Below are positions 36,205 through 47,600 of a DNA stretch of 64,000 nt, piece by piece. Positions within the stretch are counted from its first letter, which is position 1, and each line of letters begins with the position of its first letter. Source of the DNA: Siphonodentalium dalli (Eukaryota; Mollusca; Scaphopoda; Gadilida; Siphonodentaliidae). The notes under the pieces were generated by a model. That model ran no database searches. It saw only the letters and a program-made list of their open reading frames with translations, and had not been told where the DNA came from. The stretch lies in contig CP136069.1 in assembly GCA_032622095.1 (NCBI GenBank), forward strand, positions 100,286,278 to 100,350,277, in the 5' to 3' direction. The position numbers were made by a program, and so were the translations under genes.

Positions 36205-36720
36205 GTTTACCCATACCATGTATGGTAAACATAGTGTCGTTGTCCGGATTGACCACTCGTCGTTCGTCCGTCCGTCCGTCCGTCTGTCCATCCGTCCGTC
36301 TGTCCGTCCGTCTGTCCGTCCGTCTGTCCGTCTGTCCGTCTGTAGACACTTCACGTGTAATGCGATAACTCAAACATTTTCTATCCAATCAGAAGCAAAT
36401 TTTGTATATGGGTATATCAGCCCAAAATACAGATCGAGTTCGAATTTGGGTTTGATCCGAGTTTTTGTTACAGAGTTATGGCCCTTTTTCTACTTAGAAT
36501 TCACACATTCTGCCATAACTCAAACATTTTTTGGTATGTGAGTTTCACAGCCCAAAATACAGATCTAGTTCGAATATGGGTTTGATACGATTTATTTTAA
36601 AGGAGTTATGACCCTTTTTCGAAGAAAAAAAAAATTGAAAAAAAAAATCTATTTAAATTTTTTTTTTTTTTTAACTTTTATATAATAATAAAAAAAATGT
36701 CATTGACATTGTCATTTGTT
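36205..36720 (+). mobile_element. Monomer family A, copy 3 with 3' end
   Basis: Starts TTTACCCATACCATGTATGG, then a long (GTCCGTCC/GTCTGTCC) microsatellite at 36258-36345. Monomers follow (CCCAAAATACAGATCGAGTT, GAGTTATGGCCC), then A/T homopolymer tracts and the AATGTCATTGACATTGTCAT terminus. Open frames across the microsatellite are artefacts. Confidence 0.7.
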
Positions 36721-38283
36721 TTCATTTAGATATTGATGATTATGATACAAGTTGATAAAAAGATTTCCAATGTGTCCCTTTAATTTTTTTAAATAATTAA
36801 AAACAATTATAACCATTATAACTCTGCCAATGGTACCCCGAATCACCACACCAAATTTGATTAAATCGGTCCAAAATCTTGTGTTATGTACTGGTAAATC
36901 TGTTTGGAGCAACATTAAATCCAATTCACCAATTGCATTTGGACTACTTAGCTATTGATAAAGCTATATTATTTTCTGATGTCTCTTATGCCAATGTGCA
37001 AATAATCTGATAAAGAAGCCTGTGGTATCTAATTTAAAATAAAGATTCAACAATAAACATCACATGATATTAACAGTAGACTTGGACATCTGTGCTGCAG
37101 AGTTATATCTTCAGATGGTCTGATATCATTATAATTGTTATTGGTTTAATAGAGGTCAGTGTTCAACATAAACAATTCCTGTGATTTTTCGACAGCTGTG
37201 CTATATAATTGATATTAATGGGTCAGTGGTGAGGTTGCTTATCTGTATACTAGGACACATTAGTATTGTAAACTTAAATTGGACTCTCTTAACCCAAGTA
37301 TTCCATGTCCAGGGCACACCTACACATTTAACCCACGGACTTGCTGGCTGTGGCGGTTTAGCATTACAGATCCTGTACCAGTGCATTCTCTTATATAAAT
37401 GCCAGTGACCCATAAATTCCAATAATTTGTGTTATGTACATTTGTCTATAATAGTACATAACAGTATACTCTATAATTCAACACCAAAACTCTCATTTAT
37501 TCGATCATATTAAATTTTTATCGCCAAGGGATGGGTTAACATCTGCCGATCGTGATCGGCCTCTCGTTTGTTTTATTATTATTTTTTTTTGGCAAAATCA
37601 GTTTATAGATTCCCTGGTATTCGCTCCAAATAAAATTCACATAAGCCTATATTTCAGGGGTCGGTTATCAGTAAAATTAATTAGAGTAAAATTAGGCCAA
37701 TCACACTTCCGGGTAGTCTTGATTGACCGCTAGCAACACCAAAGTGAAAATAGTTATACCTTGTCGAGAGGGGAACGGGAAATTTTTTAATGAATTCAAC
37801 CTTATATATTTCTTTACGCTGGGTGAGCGCTGGGGCTGATACTATATATGGAGGAAGTGTGTCCATAACCAGGACAGACCTGACTGCAGGCATACTAAGA
37901 ACAACACGGCTGTCAATCTAGTCTAGTGTGTCCATTTCATAGCTGTTCATTTCATTCATAAAGTGTCACCATGTCGATTTCAACGAAAATCGACGAACAA
38001 CGTCATCGTGTAACTTTCCGCATTGACAGAGTTTGCCTGAACTGCTGCACGAATGTATCTTCTGCTTTGTTCACAGTTATATGTTTCCTTATGATTCCAG
38101 AAAATAGTATTATATTTATGGATTATCACATGCATACATGTATGTACTATGTAGTCTTATGATACCAATTAATTCCATATTAAATGTTATTTCACTTCGC
38201 ACAGTACCGCACGGTACCAAGTGATGTACATTAAAGGCCCATGCACCTTCGCACAGTAGAAATGTAAATCGTGGTGACATTCT
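36721..38283. other. Intronic sequence; no assured feature
   Basis: A short + frame at 37971-38162 (starting MSISTKIDEQRHRVTF) follows TCACCATGTCG. It has no recognised domain, so I do not call it a gene. Confidence 0.35.
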
Positions 38284-39200
38284 TATTGTCCGCCGACCCA
38301 ACGGGTTCGGAGGACTATTATAATCAGCACGTCCGTCCGTGCGTCCGTCCGCCCGTGCGTCCGTCCGAGGTTTCCGGATGATAACTTTAGTTAGAGTGAA
38401 CCAAATTAAATTAAATTTGGTATGTGGGTTTACTAGCAGAAAAGACAGGTCAAGTTCGAATTCTGGTTCCGTCCGCCAATTTTTACCAGGGTTATGCCCC
38501 TTTTTTTACTTAGAAAACCCCTGAAAGTTGGTTTCGGGATGATAACTTTAGTAGAGTTAATCGGATTCAAACCAAATTTGGTATATTACTCTCTCCCAGC
38601 AAAACACAGGTCAAGTTCGAACTTGGGTTCTGCCCGACCATTTTTGGCAGAGTTATGCCCCTTTTTCGACATAGAAAATTCAGTTACATGTATTCTTCTG
38701 TTTTTTGGTTTCCAGATGATAACTTGATTTTGGATTGTTTATATGCAAAACCCGTTTTTTTGTGGATTACTTATATCAAAATACAGCTCAAGTTCGAATT
38801 TCGGTTTAATCCGATAATTTTTGCGAGTGTTATGGCCCCTTTTTTGTCCGCCGACCCGACATAAAACCCCAACAGTTGGTGTCCGGATGATAACTTTAGT
38901 AGAGTTAATCAGATTTAAACCAAATTTGGTATGTGTCTTTCTCCCAGCAAAACACAGGTCAAGTTCGAATTCGGGTTCCGTCTGCCAATTTTCACCGGAG
39001 TTAAGTCCCTTTTTTACTTAGAATTTTTGCCAATTTGAGGTTTCCAGGTGATAATTTAACTTTAGTAAATGTGTACTGAATGAAATTAAATTTGGTATGT
39101 AGGTTTACTAGCACTAAAGACAGGTTTTTATGCGCAAACAACGGTCATATCAAGCCGACGCTTAGAGGCGGACATGAGGTCTACCGACCTTTTATTATAT
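38284..39200 (+). mobile_element. Monomer family B, copy 1
   Basis: Starts TTGTCCGCCGACCCAACGGG, AGGACTATTATAATCAGCAC and a (GTCCGTGC)n microsatellite. Five or so about 150-bp monomers follow (GGATGATAACTTTAGTAGAG, AAACCAAATTTGGTAT, CAAGTTCGAA, GAGTTATGCCCC). It ends with AGCCGACGCTTAGAGGCGGA and CATGAGGTCTACCGACC. The copy at 55820-56600 has the same order and same 3' end. Confidence 0.7.
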
Positions 39201-39875
39201 TTCACATCAGGAATTTCGATCACTTTCACTCACCCCGATGGATGATCACTTTCACTCACCACCCTGTAGTTACTATAGTGTCGTTATTTATTGTGTCTTA
39301 TTTTCTCAATAAAAGGTAAACTACCGCTACGAATGAACTTACATTGTAATTCAATATTCATAATTCTCATTTGTAATACCAGTAATCGAAAGACACAGCA
39401 ACAAGATTTTCCAATTGCGACATTAATGCTATAAGCCCACCGATCTACTGTGCGACAAAAGTGGTCGCAAAATTCAAAACAGCAGTGTCATATTAGATAA
39501 TAATTGGTGACGTCACAAAATCAGATATAGTCTATATACAACCCAAAGCGTCAGGCTTTGGTTCGTTATAAATTATGTAGTCCTTGATATGCTTGCCACC
39601 TTGGTCAAACTAGTTTATGAGATATAAAAGACTGAGGTTTGATGTAGTAATTTTAACACCAACAATGTTGGTAACTAAGTTATAATTCACCACAGGGTTC
39701 ACCTGACCGAAATCAATAGTTTCTGGAAAAAGTTAATGGGTTCATCGTCGATTGACAATAGCCACCACCAATTCCAATTTTTCACTAACAATTTCATGAA
39801 CAATATATGTTTCTCCTTAAAAAAAAGGGGTACCCATGCAACCACTTTTGGCATTTGGCCACTGCACTAAAGTTT
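39201..39875. other. Unique non-coding stretch
   Basis: CACTTTCACTCACC is repeated at 39221-39262. No exon recognised. Confidence 0.4.
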
Positions 39876-41590
39876 CATCCACGGAAATCTCGTACACGAC
39901 ATTTTCATATGAGTATTACGCTGTATACAACACCACTATATGACTGCACACCAAACATTATGTTGTAGATTTGGCACTTTTAATTCAAAGGGTTACGGTG
40001 TATCGGTAACATACTGTGCTCAATTGACTCTCATTTTCACCAGTATTCTGTTTAACTCCCGTTGCAGCTGGATTTTTTTGTTTTACGACAGATTACTATT
40101 GACTCAAACAGATCTTCAATGAGGGAAATGAGGCTGTTCCACGGACTCTGAGCCATAGTGAAGGAAGCCCTGTACCCCTCACCCTTAATAGTTGCAGTAA
40201 TGGTTACACGCAATGCCAATTGGTAAGATATTGTTTTATGATAGTCAAATGTAGTTACAATAGTTACATATAGCTATTGTAGCTATAATTGGGAGTTGCC
40301 AGACCTGGTATATAGTTTACATAAATTATATATAAAAAATACAAATAATAGAATCTCTGTGATCTACTGATCGGAATGAATGATAATTTGTATTCATATG
40401 TGATAGCTGTAGAGTGAGTATGCACAATTCCCGAACATAGTTCAGAATGCATGATGCATACACATGCTAAACTATGTTTTTATGGATATATGAGGCTCTC
40501 AGATTATATAATTAAATGGTACCCATTCACATGTACCGGTAATTAACTTTGAACTGATTTATTTAAAGGGGTACTGTACACTAAATCTGGCCATTTACGG
40601 GATCATCTCCTTTTATAATCAACAGAATATATGCAACAAATGAATGAATTTGAGCCATGGATTAGTGCAAAGTACACTCATCTGCTCTATGAACAACTTC
40701 GTAATTATAATGAAAATGAATTTTTGACTGCAGTCAAAGTTATATAAGGAAGCCCCATTAACTCTTTCACTGCCGATCGCGACTACAGTCGAATTACTCA
40801 TACACTGCCGATAGCGACTTGAGTCGAAATCGGGTACATGCTGCCAGCAGGACGGGTACATGTGGTGTAAATATGGCCGTCCAGTGAATATGACGCATAC
40901 GAGTTCCAGTGATGGGCGCATACATGACATTTTTATAAGTTCCAGACTATATAACACCAGCCACTAATCTGACTCGAATTTAATATGTAGGCCTAATTTG
41001 ATCCACGGGAACAATATAGGTGGGCCCAATTTCATGTGCGACCGTGTCCTTGACCTTAACCTCGCTCATATGTGCTCATATAGGCATGATCTCGAAAAAT
41101 GCTCAACCGATCTGACTCGAATTTGGTATTTAGGCCTACTTTGATCCCGGGAACAATATGGGTGGGTCCAATTTCACATGCGACCATGTCCTTGACATTG
41201 ACCTCGCTCATATATAAGGGTTTCTGTTAGTACGGCTCAGCGTCCGTAGGATGGCCTCATTCCCCTCGCAGATGATATGTTTGATTCATACATGTACCAA
41301 AAGTCAATAGCAATATGCCGTAAAAATCCGGCTGCAACAGGAGTTTGGGGGTTAACAGAATACTGGTGAAAAAGCGGGTCAATTGCGCACAGTGTGTTAC
41401 CGGTACAGGTAACCCTTTGAAATAAAAGAGCCAAAACTACAACGTAGTGGTTGGTGTGCATTGAAATAGCGACGTTATATACATGTACACAGTGTAATAC
41501 ATGTCGCGGTGACATCAAAGAATGCTGGAGTGCTGAGTATGGATATTTTTGTGCACAGGATTTCCATGGATGAAACAACTGATGCTCCGA
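39876..41590. repeat. Inverted-repeat module (family E)
   Basis: Arms at about 39876-40160 and about 41235-41590 are diverged reverse complements (shared strings include CATCCAYGGAAATC, ACAGAATACTGGTGAAAA, TATTGACT and GGAATGAGG). Between them lie a 40,750-40,860 region starting TTAACTCTTTCACTGCCGATC (an unpaired piggyBac-like end) and units with GACTCGAATTTGGTATTTAG and GTCCTTGACCTTAACCTCGC. Parts of this module recur in the opposite orientation inside the family D array at 45068-45665 and 47817-48414. Confidence 0.6.
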
Positions 41591-41599
41591 GATCCCGTG

Positions 41600-42257
41600 C
41601 TATGGTACTATATAATTAATGGGTCCCTCTGCAGAGTTCATATTCTGCAATTGATTTTGATTTTACGATTTTACAACGTCACACATGTTCACATTTCCCG
41701 CCAAAATTCAATTATATTTTATAACACGTTGGCTAAAACTCTGTTCTATAGCAGCGGTCGTCACTATAGTTATTGGACTAATGCAGACTGTTGAACAAGC
41801 TACGCATTCGATTTCTTTGAAAGATTTCGCTACCATTCACATTACGCCGCTATAAATATCCCCTGTAGATAAACCCTAATAAAACCTTACGTGCGTAATT
41901 ACATGATTAATGATCTGGATACCATCAACACAATTAATGCACCCATGGAAATGATCGACTTGCGTTACATACTTAGCTTTGGATTGCTTTGTGATTATCT
42001 CAGGTGCAAGGAAATGGCTACTTTTCAGTGACAAATAACAAAATTTTCACTCAACGGGATGAACCACTGTCTTCCCGTAGAGTTATATCTTTCCCCAATA
42101 CGGACTCATTAAAATCCCCCTGGCGGTAACCCTGCATATATGCTCATATATGCATGTTTCTGGACCGATCGAACAATAGTTTGTCCAGACGCTGTGTATT
42201 CTGCCCAGACAAAGAAATCCCCAAATAGCACGGACGAAGTCAGGCACAATCAGCTAG
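41600..42257 (+). mobile_element. Helitron 3' end region
   Basis: Ends GCACGGACGAAGTCAGGC, then ACAATCAGCTAG, then T at 42258, the same design as the Helitron ends at 7040 and 8286 but with a weakened stem. The 5' TC end is not identified and could lie in the E module upstream. Confidence 0.5.
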
Positions 42258-43015
42258 TGTTATATAAATATAAGGTGAACGTAGTTTTATAGTGCATTTT
42301 ATTGAGTGATAATACACTTTGGTCAATTGCTTTGACGTTCACACAATGTGCCCAATGGCCGTGCAGTGTATATATTACTATATCACATCACAATGTAATT
42401 TGGTTTGGAGGTTTGCCTTTTAATAGGAGTACTTGATTACATTACGTTTTCTGTTCTCAACTAATGGGTTATGCAGGTACGTAGGATGGGGATATACATG
42501 TACACTAGGAAGGCAGAAGCCCAGCTCTGTAGTAAGTTGTCGTGAATAACAGGAGAAAGTCTCTTGATTTTCCTTTTAATAGGCATGCAGCATTACGACA
42601 CAGGTCTGCTGATTACGGCTGAAGTTCATAAAAATGACATTAATGATGAATCATTTGCACTGAGAGTCCGAGAATAATAGAGTGTCTCAGTGTTCATATG
42701 TTCAGTTGAAGAAGTTTTATCTTCCCAAGTATTCTATTTGCTCTGCAAATTTTCAGCTTGCCATGGATTGTAAATACTAAAATCTCATTAGCTGCATCAT
42801 CTATTAATCCTTGATCCTTGAATGGTTTCTTAGATCAGTACTTTACGGATTAATTTTTAGGGGTGTTCGGCAAAGTGGCTTAGAAGAAATCAGCCTAAGG
42901 AAGTTTTTTTTAACTTATTTAGATGAACATCCTTATAAACAAATTGATATATATTAAGTATCTACTCAGTTATCAAAAGGTTAAGTAACTGTGAATGAGC
43001 TACATTAATAGGTTA
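42258..43015. other. Intronic sequence without recognised features
   Basis: No element ends, tandem repeats or exon-like frames noticed. Confidence 0.4.
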
Positions 43016-43250
43016 AAGATGCATAATCCGAATTAACGCTCCCAAATTACTATTTCATTGGCTTCGGGGTTGACAAATATTTGATTCGATTTGAGGAACC
43101 CACCCACCAAAGCTCGAGAGTGATTTTTGAAATTTGTCAATTCCCGAGATATGTAATTTTTGACAGCCTGGCAAATAGCCGTCAAGTGGTTTTGGACCAA
43201 ATTGTGGGTGAAGATGGATAACTCTAAAATCATTTGGCTTTGAGTGTTAG
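43016..43250 (+). repeat. Dispersed repeat (pair with 11991-12180)
   Basis: ATAATCCGAATTAACGCTCC, CAAATTACTATTTCATTGGC and GACAGCCTGGCAAATA align with the earlier copy. The minus-strand open frame across it (43033-43332) is repeat sequence. Confidence 0.6.
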
Positions 43251-43566
43251 ATATTTGACAATCCTGCAAAAATTTTGTTGAACAAAATGTTGATAAATAA
43301 AACGTATTTGTCAATTTTATACTATAGTTCATAATAGTTGACTTTGGTTAGCATTATTTTTGGGCAATTAATCAATTCTGTTAACTGAAGTGGTATATCA
43401 CAACTTTAATTAACAATTATTAATGAATTTAAGTTAATTAACTGTGCTGTTCATTCAGTAGGAATAAAATAAAGGGGGAGGGGGTAAAATAGAAAAACCG
43501 GAAGAAGAATGATTTAAAATAAACTTTGTGAACTGAAATATTGATCTGGTGACTTTTCTGTTTCAG

Positions 43567-43699
43567 GTAAAGCAGCTCTTTAACTTCCTGCACCTACTAG
43601 TGCTGTCAGTCAGCTTGAAAATCAGATGGCCTCCCATCATAGTGAGAGTTGCCTCAGTCCTACAATTCTCAATCATCAACTCGAATGTTGCTTCACCTG
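43567..43699 (+). CDS. Exon of the GCC2/GCC3-type multi-pass membrane protein (WPP exon)
   Basis: Acceptor CTTTTCTGTTTCAG, donor GTATGT. Entered in phase 0 after ...SYCTK, it encodes VKQLFNFLHLLVLSVSLKIR, then WPPIIVRVASVLQFSIINSN, then VASP. In the membrane part of GCC2/GCC3-type proteins the first helix is followed by a K-rich start, a hydrophobic LQxLSLL-like stretch, a WP motif and an FNF-like ending before a PEC motif. This exon follows that layout closely. It exits in phase 1 (one G), so the next exon should complete a codon starting with G, ideally Glu-Cys. Without splicing a stop follows within four codons. Confidence 0.78.
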
Positions 43700-44373
43700 G
43701 TATGTTTTAAAAATGGGGCCGGTGTAGTATGTTTTTGGTTTGTCCAAACCTCAAGCCTTGAAACAATATCTCGCGCAAAGTTAGGAAATAAATTAATTTT
43801 TATGAGCCTTTTCAGAATTATTTTTATCAACAAAACATTTCAAAACAGATGTGAATGGCACACATGTTTTTGTTTACAGCTTGTGCTTGTTGCGAACTTC
43901 CGGAGTCTCCCAGTGATGAAGTCGCTGTTCCGTTCTGTGGAACAAGTTCCGAAATAACACATTTTTACTGTGCATTTATTAATAATTGATACTGGACATT
44001 TTATTGCAACACGAGTATTTTGAATAGCAATATAATAATGTAGACCAAATTAATAATATATAATACAAATTATATGAAAAACATTAAAGAGGTAAACTGA
44101 CAGTTTCAGTTCTTTTTTCTTTACCGGTGTTTGACGCCATCTTCGCATTACGCACCAATCTCTTACAAAACCCAACCTGAGTATTTACTATATTACCAAG
44201 GTAGGAGCTGAGGTAGGTGTAATTATTGGTTCAGATCCAGCCATGGACCAGCTGGCAGTAATAATGTTTCTTTGTGTACTGCTGGTGGCCATGTGGTTAT
44301 TTATTTAAATATGTAATAGATACTTACTCATTGTCAGTTATTTTAGTTATGTTATCTTCATAGCTTTGATTTT
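43700..44373 (+). other. Region with two weak candidate next exons
   Basis: Two acceptor-preceded, phase-compatible frames are present. One at 43880-43989 begins ACACCELPES and stops at TGA. The other at 44235-44308 encodes MDQLAVIMFLCVLLVAMWLF, a single hydrophobic helix, and stops at TAA. Neither has the expected Glu-Cys continuation, so neither is called as coding. Confidence 0.2.
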
Positions 44374-44648
44374 AGCTCAACTTTACTTTGTAAAGTTTGA
44401 GCTATTGCCATGGCTTTGTCGTCCGTCGTGTGCGTGATTCGTCAACAATTTCCTTTAGCACGGGCTACAGGTCGTACCTTTGGTCGGATCATTATAAAAT
44501 TTGTCATAGCTGTTGACATTGACTTATAGATGGGAACGAGTAATTTTGGGCTCATTCGGAAAAAAAACATGGGCACCAGTGGCCATCTTGGATTTCAAAA
44601 TTCAATCCATTAGCACGGGCTACAGGTCCTACTGTTCGTCTGATCATC

Positions 44649-47600
44649 ATGAAATTTGTCATGGATGTTAATATTGACATGTAGATGGGAACGAGTCATT
44701 TTGGGGTCATTCGGCGAAAAAACATTGCCGCCAGCAGCCATCTTGGATTTTACTCTTTGCATGACTAAATTGTTTGGCACGGGCTACAGGTCCTACATTT
44801 GGTTGGATCATAATAGATGGGAACGAGTCATTTTGGGGTCATTTGGCCATAAAACATGGCCGTGGGCAGCCATCTTGGAATTTACTCTTTACATGACTAA
44901 ATCCTTTGGCATGGGCTACAGGTCATACCTTTGGGGTCATTCAGCAAAAAAAACATGGCTGCCAGTGGCCATCTTGGATTTCAAAATTCAATCTGTTAGT
45001 ACGGGCTACAGGCCGGAGTGTTCGTCTGATCATCACGACATTTGTCGTGGAAGTTAATATTGACATGTATCCTTACTAACGGAAACCCTGATATATGAGC
45101 GAGGTCAATGTCAAGGACATGGTCGCACGTGAAATTGGACCCACCCATATGTTCCCGGGATCAAAGTAGGCCTACATACCAAATTCGAGTCAGATCGGTG
45201 GAGCATTTTTCGAGTCTATAACACATACACACATACATACACACATACAGACAAAAGTTCCAAAATACTTGGATCAAAGTAGGCCTACATACCACATTTG
45301 AGTCGAACGGTTGAGGTCCAGAAACATGCATATATGAGCGAGGTCAAGGTCAAGTACGGCTCAGCGTCCGTAGGACGGCCTCATTCCCCTCGCAGATGAT
45401 CTGTTTGATTCATACATGTACCAAAAGTCAATAGCAATATGCCGTAAAAATCCGGCTGCAACGGGAGTTTGGGGGGTTAACAGAATACTGGTGAAAAAGG
45501 ACGGGCTACAGCTGATCATCATGAAATTTGTCAAGGTCAAGGACACGGTCGCACATGAAATTGGGCCCACCTATATTGTTCCCGTGGATCAAATTAGGCC
45601 AACATATTAAATTCGAGTCAGATTGGTGGCTGGTGTTATATAGTCTGGAACTTATAAAAATGTCATGCATGCTCCATCTTGGATTTTACTCTTTGCATGA
45701 CTAAATACTTTGGCACGGGCTACAGGTCGTACCTTTGGTCGGATCATCATGTAATTTGTGATGGATGTTAACAATGACATGTAGATGGGAACGAGTCATT
45801 TTGGCGTCATTAAAAAAAAAAAAATGGCCGCCAGCAGCCATCTTGGATTTTACTCTTTGCATGACTAAATCCTTTGGCAAGGGCTACAGGTCGTACCTTT
45901 GGTCAGATCATTATGGAATTTGTCATGGCTGTTGACATTGACATCTAGATAGGAACGAGTCATTTTGTGTCATTCGGCCAAAAAACATGGCCGCCATTGG
46001 CCATCTTGGATTTTAATCCATTAGCACGCCATTACAGGCCATAATGTTTGTCTGATCATCATGATATTTGTCATGGATGTTAATATTGAGAAGTAGATTG
46101 GAAACGAGTCATTTTGGGGTCATCCGGCCGAATAACATGGCCGCCAGCAGCCATCTTTGATTTTACTCTTTGCATGACTAAATCCTTTGGCATGGGCTAC
46201 AGGTCGTACCTTTAATCGGATCATCATGAAATTTGTCACAGATGTTGACAATGACATGTAGATGGGAACGAGTCATTTTGGGGTCATTTGGCAAAAAAAC
46301 ATGGCCGCCAGTGGCCATCTTGGATTTCACAATTCAATCCATTAGCACAGACTACAGGCCGGAGTGTTCGTCTGATCATCATGAAATTTGTTGTGGAAGT
46401 TAGTATTAACATGTAGATGGGAACGAGTCATTTTGGGGTCATTCGGCCATAAAACATGGCCGGGGTAGCCATCTTGGATTTTACTCTTTGTATGACTAAA
46501 TCCTTTGACACAGGCTACAGGTCGTATCTTTGGTCAGATCATCATGAAATTTGTCATGGATGTTAACATTGACATGTAATTGGGAACGAGTCATTTTGGG
46601 CTCATTCGGCAAAAATTCATGGCTGCCAGTGGCCATCTTTGATTTCAAAATTCAATCCATTAGCATAGGCTACAGGCCGTACTGTTTGTCTGATCATCAT
46701 GAAATTTGTCATTTATGTTAATATTGACAAACAGATGGGCACGAGTCATTTTGGGGTCATTCAGCCCAAAATCATGGCCGCCAGCAGCCATCTTGGATTT
46801 TACTCTTTGCATGACCAAATCCTTTGGCATGGGCTACAGGTCGTACCTTTGGTCGGATCATCATGAAATTTGTCACGAATGTTAATATTGGCATGTAGAT
46901 GGGAACAAGTCATTTTGGGGTCATTCGGCCATAAAACATGGCCGCCAGCAGACATCTCGGATTTTACTCTTTGCATGACTAAATCCTTTGGCACACCCTA
47001 CAGTCCACTTCCCTCATCTGATCATCACCATACTTCATATTAATCCTGATATTAATCCACTAGATGGAAACTATCAAATGTTTATGAATATCATTGAAAA
47101 CATAGCCATCAGCAACCATCTTGGATTTTACTTTATATATCTCTTCATTAGCTCAACTTTACTTTGTAAAGTTTGAGCTGTTGCCATGGCTTGGTATCTG
47201 TCGTCTGTGTGTGTGTGCGTGTATGCGTGTGTGCGTGTGTGATTCGTCAACAATTTCCTTTAGCACGGGCTACAGTTCGTACCTTTGGTCCGATTATTAA
47301 TGAATCGGAAAAAAAACATGGCCACCATCGGCCATCTTGGATTTCAAAATTCAATCCATTAGCACGGGCTACAGGCCGTACTTTTCGTCTTATTGTCATG
47401 AAATTTGTCATGGATGTTAATATTGACATGTAGATGGGAACGAGTCATTTTGGGGTCATTCGGCGAAAAAACATTGCCGCCAGCAGCCATCTTGGATTTT
47501 ACTCTTTGCATGACTAAATTGTTTGGCACGGGCTACAGGTCCTACATTTGGTTGGATCATAATAGATGGGAACGAGTCATTTTGGGGTCATTTGGCCATA

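Larger units (their letters stand above)
5788..43566 (+). other. Giant intron (about 37.8 kb) of the membrane-protein gene
   Basis: Donor GTAAGT at 5788 and acceptor CTGTTTCAG ending 43566 bracket this span. The flanking exons fit in phase 0, and the protein continues as expected for the family (helix, short loop, then the WPP segment). Nearly all recognised content is transposable elements and tandem repeats, listed separately. No convincing internal exon was found, although a small one cannot be excluded. Confidence 0.6.

Noticed and set aside
36152-36541. Frames rich in RPSVRPSV or DRRTDRRT
   Set aside because: Direct translation of the GTCC/GTCT microsatellite of family A.
41237-41578. 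113-codon minus-strand frame, partly repeated at 45361-45570 and 48110-48319
   Set aside because: It is the family E repeat. The left inverted arm has stops in the same frame, and no family was recognised. Sharing is explained by copying.
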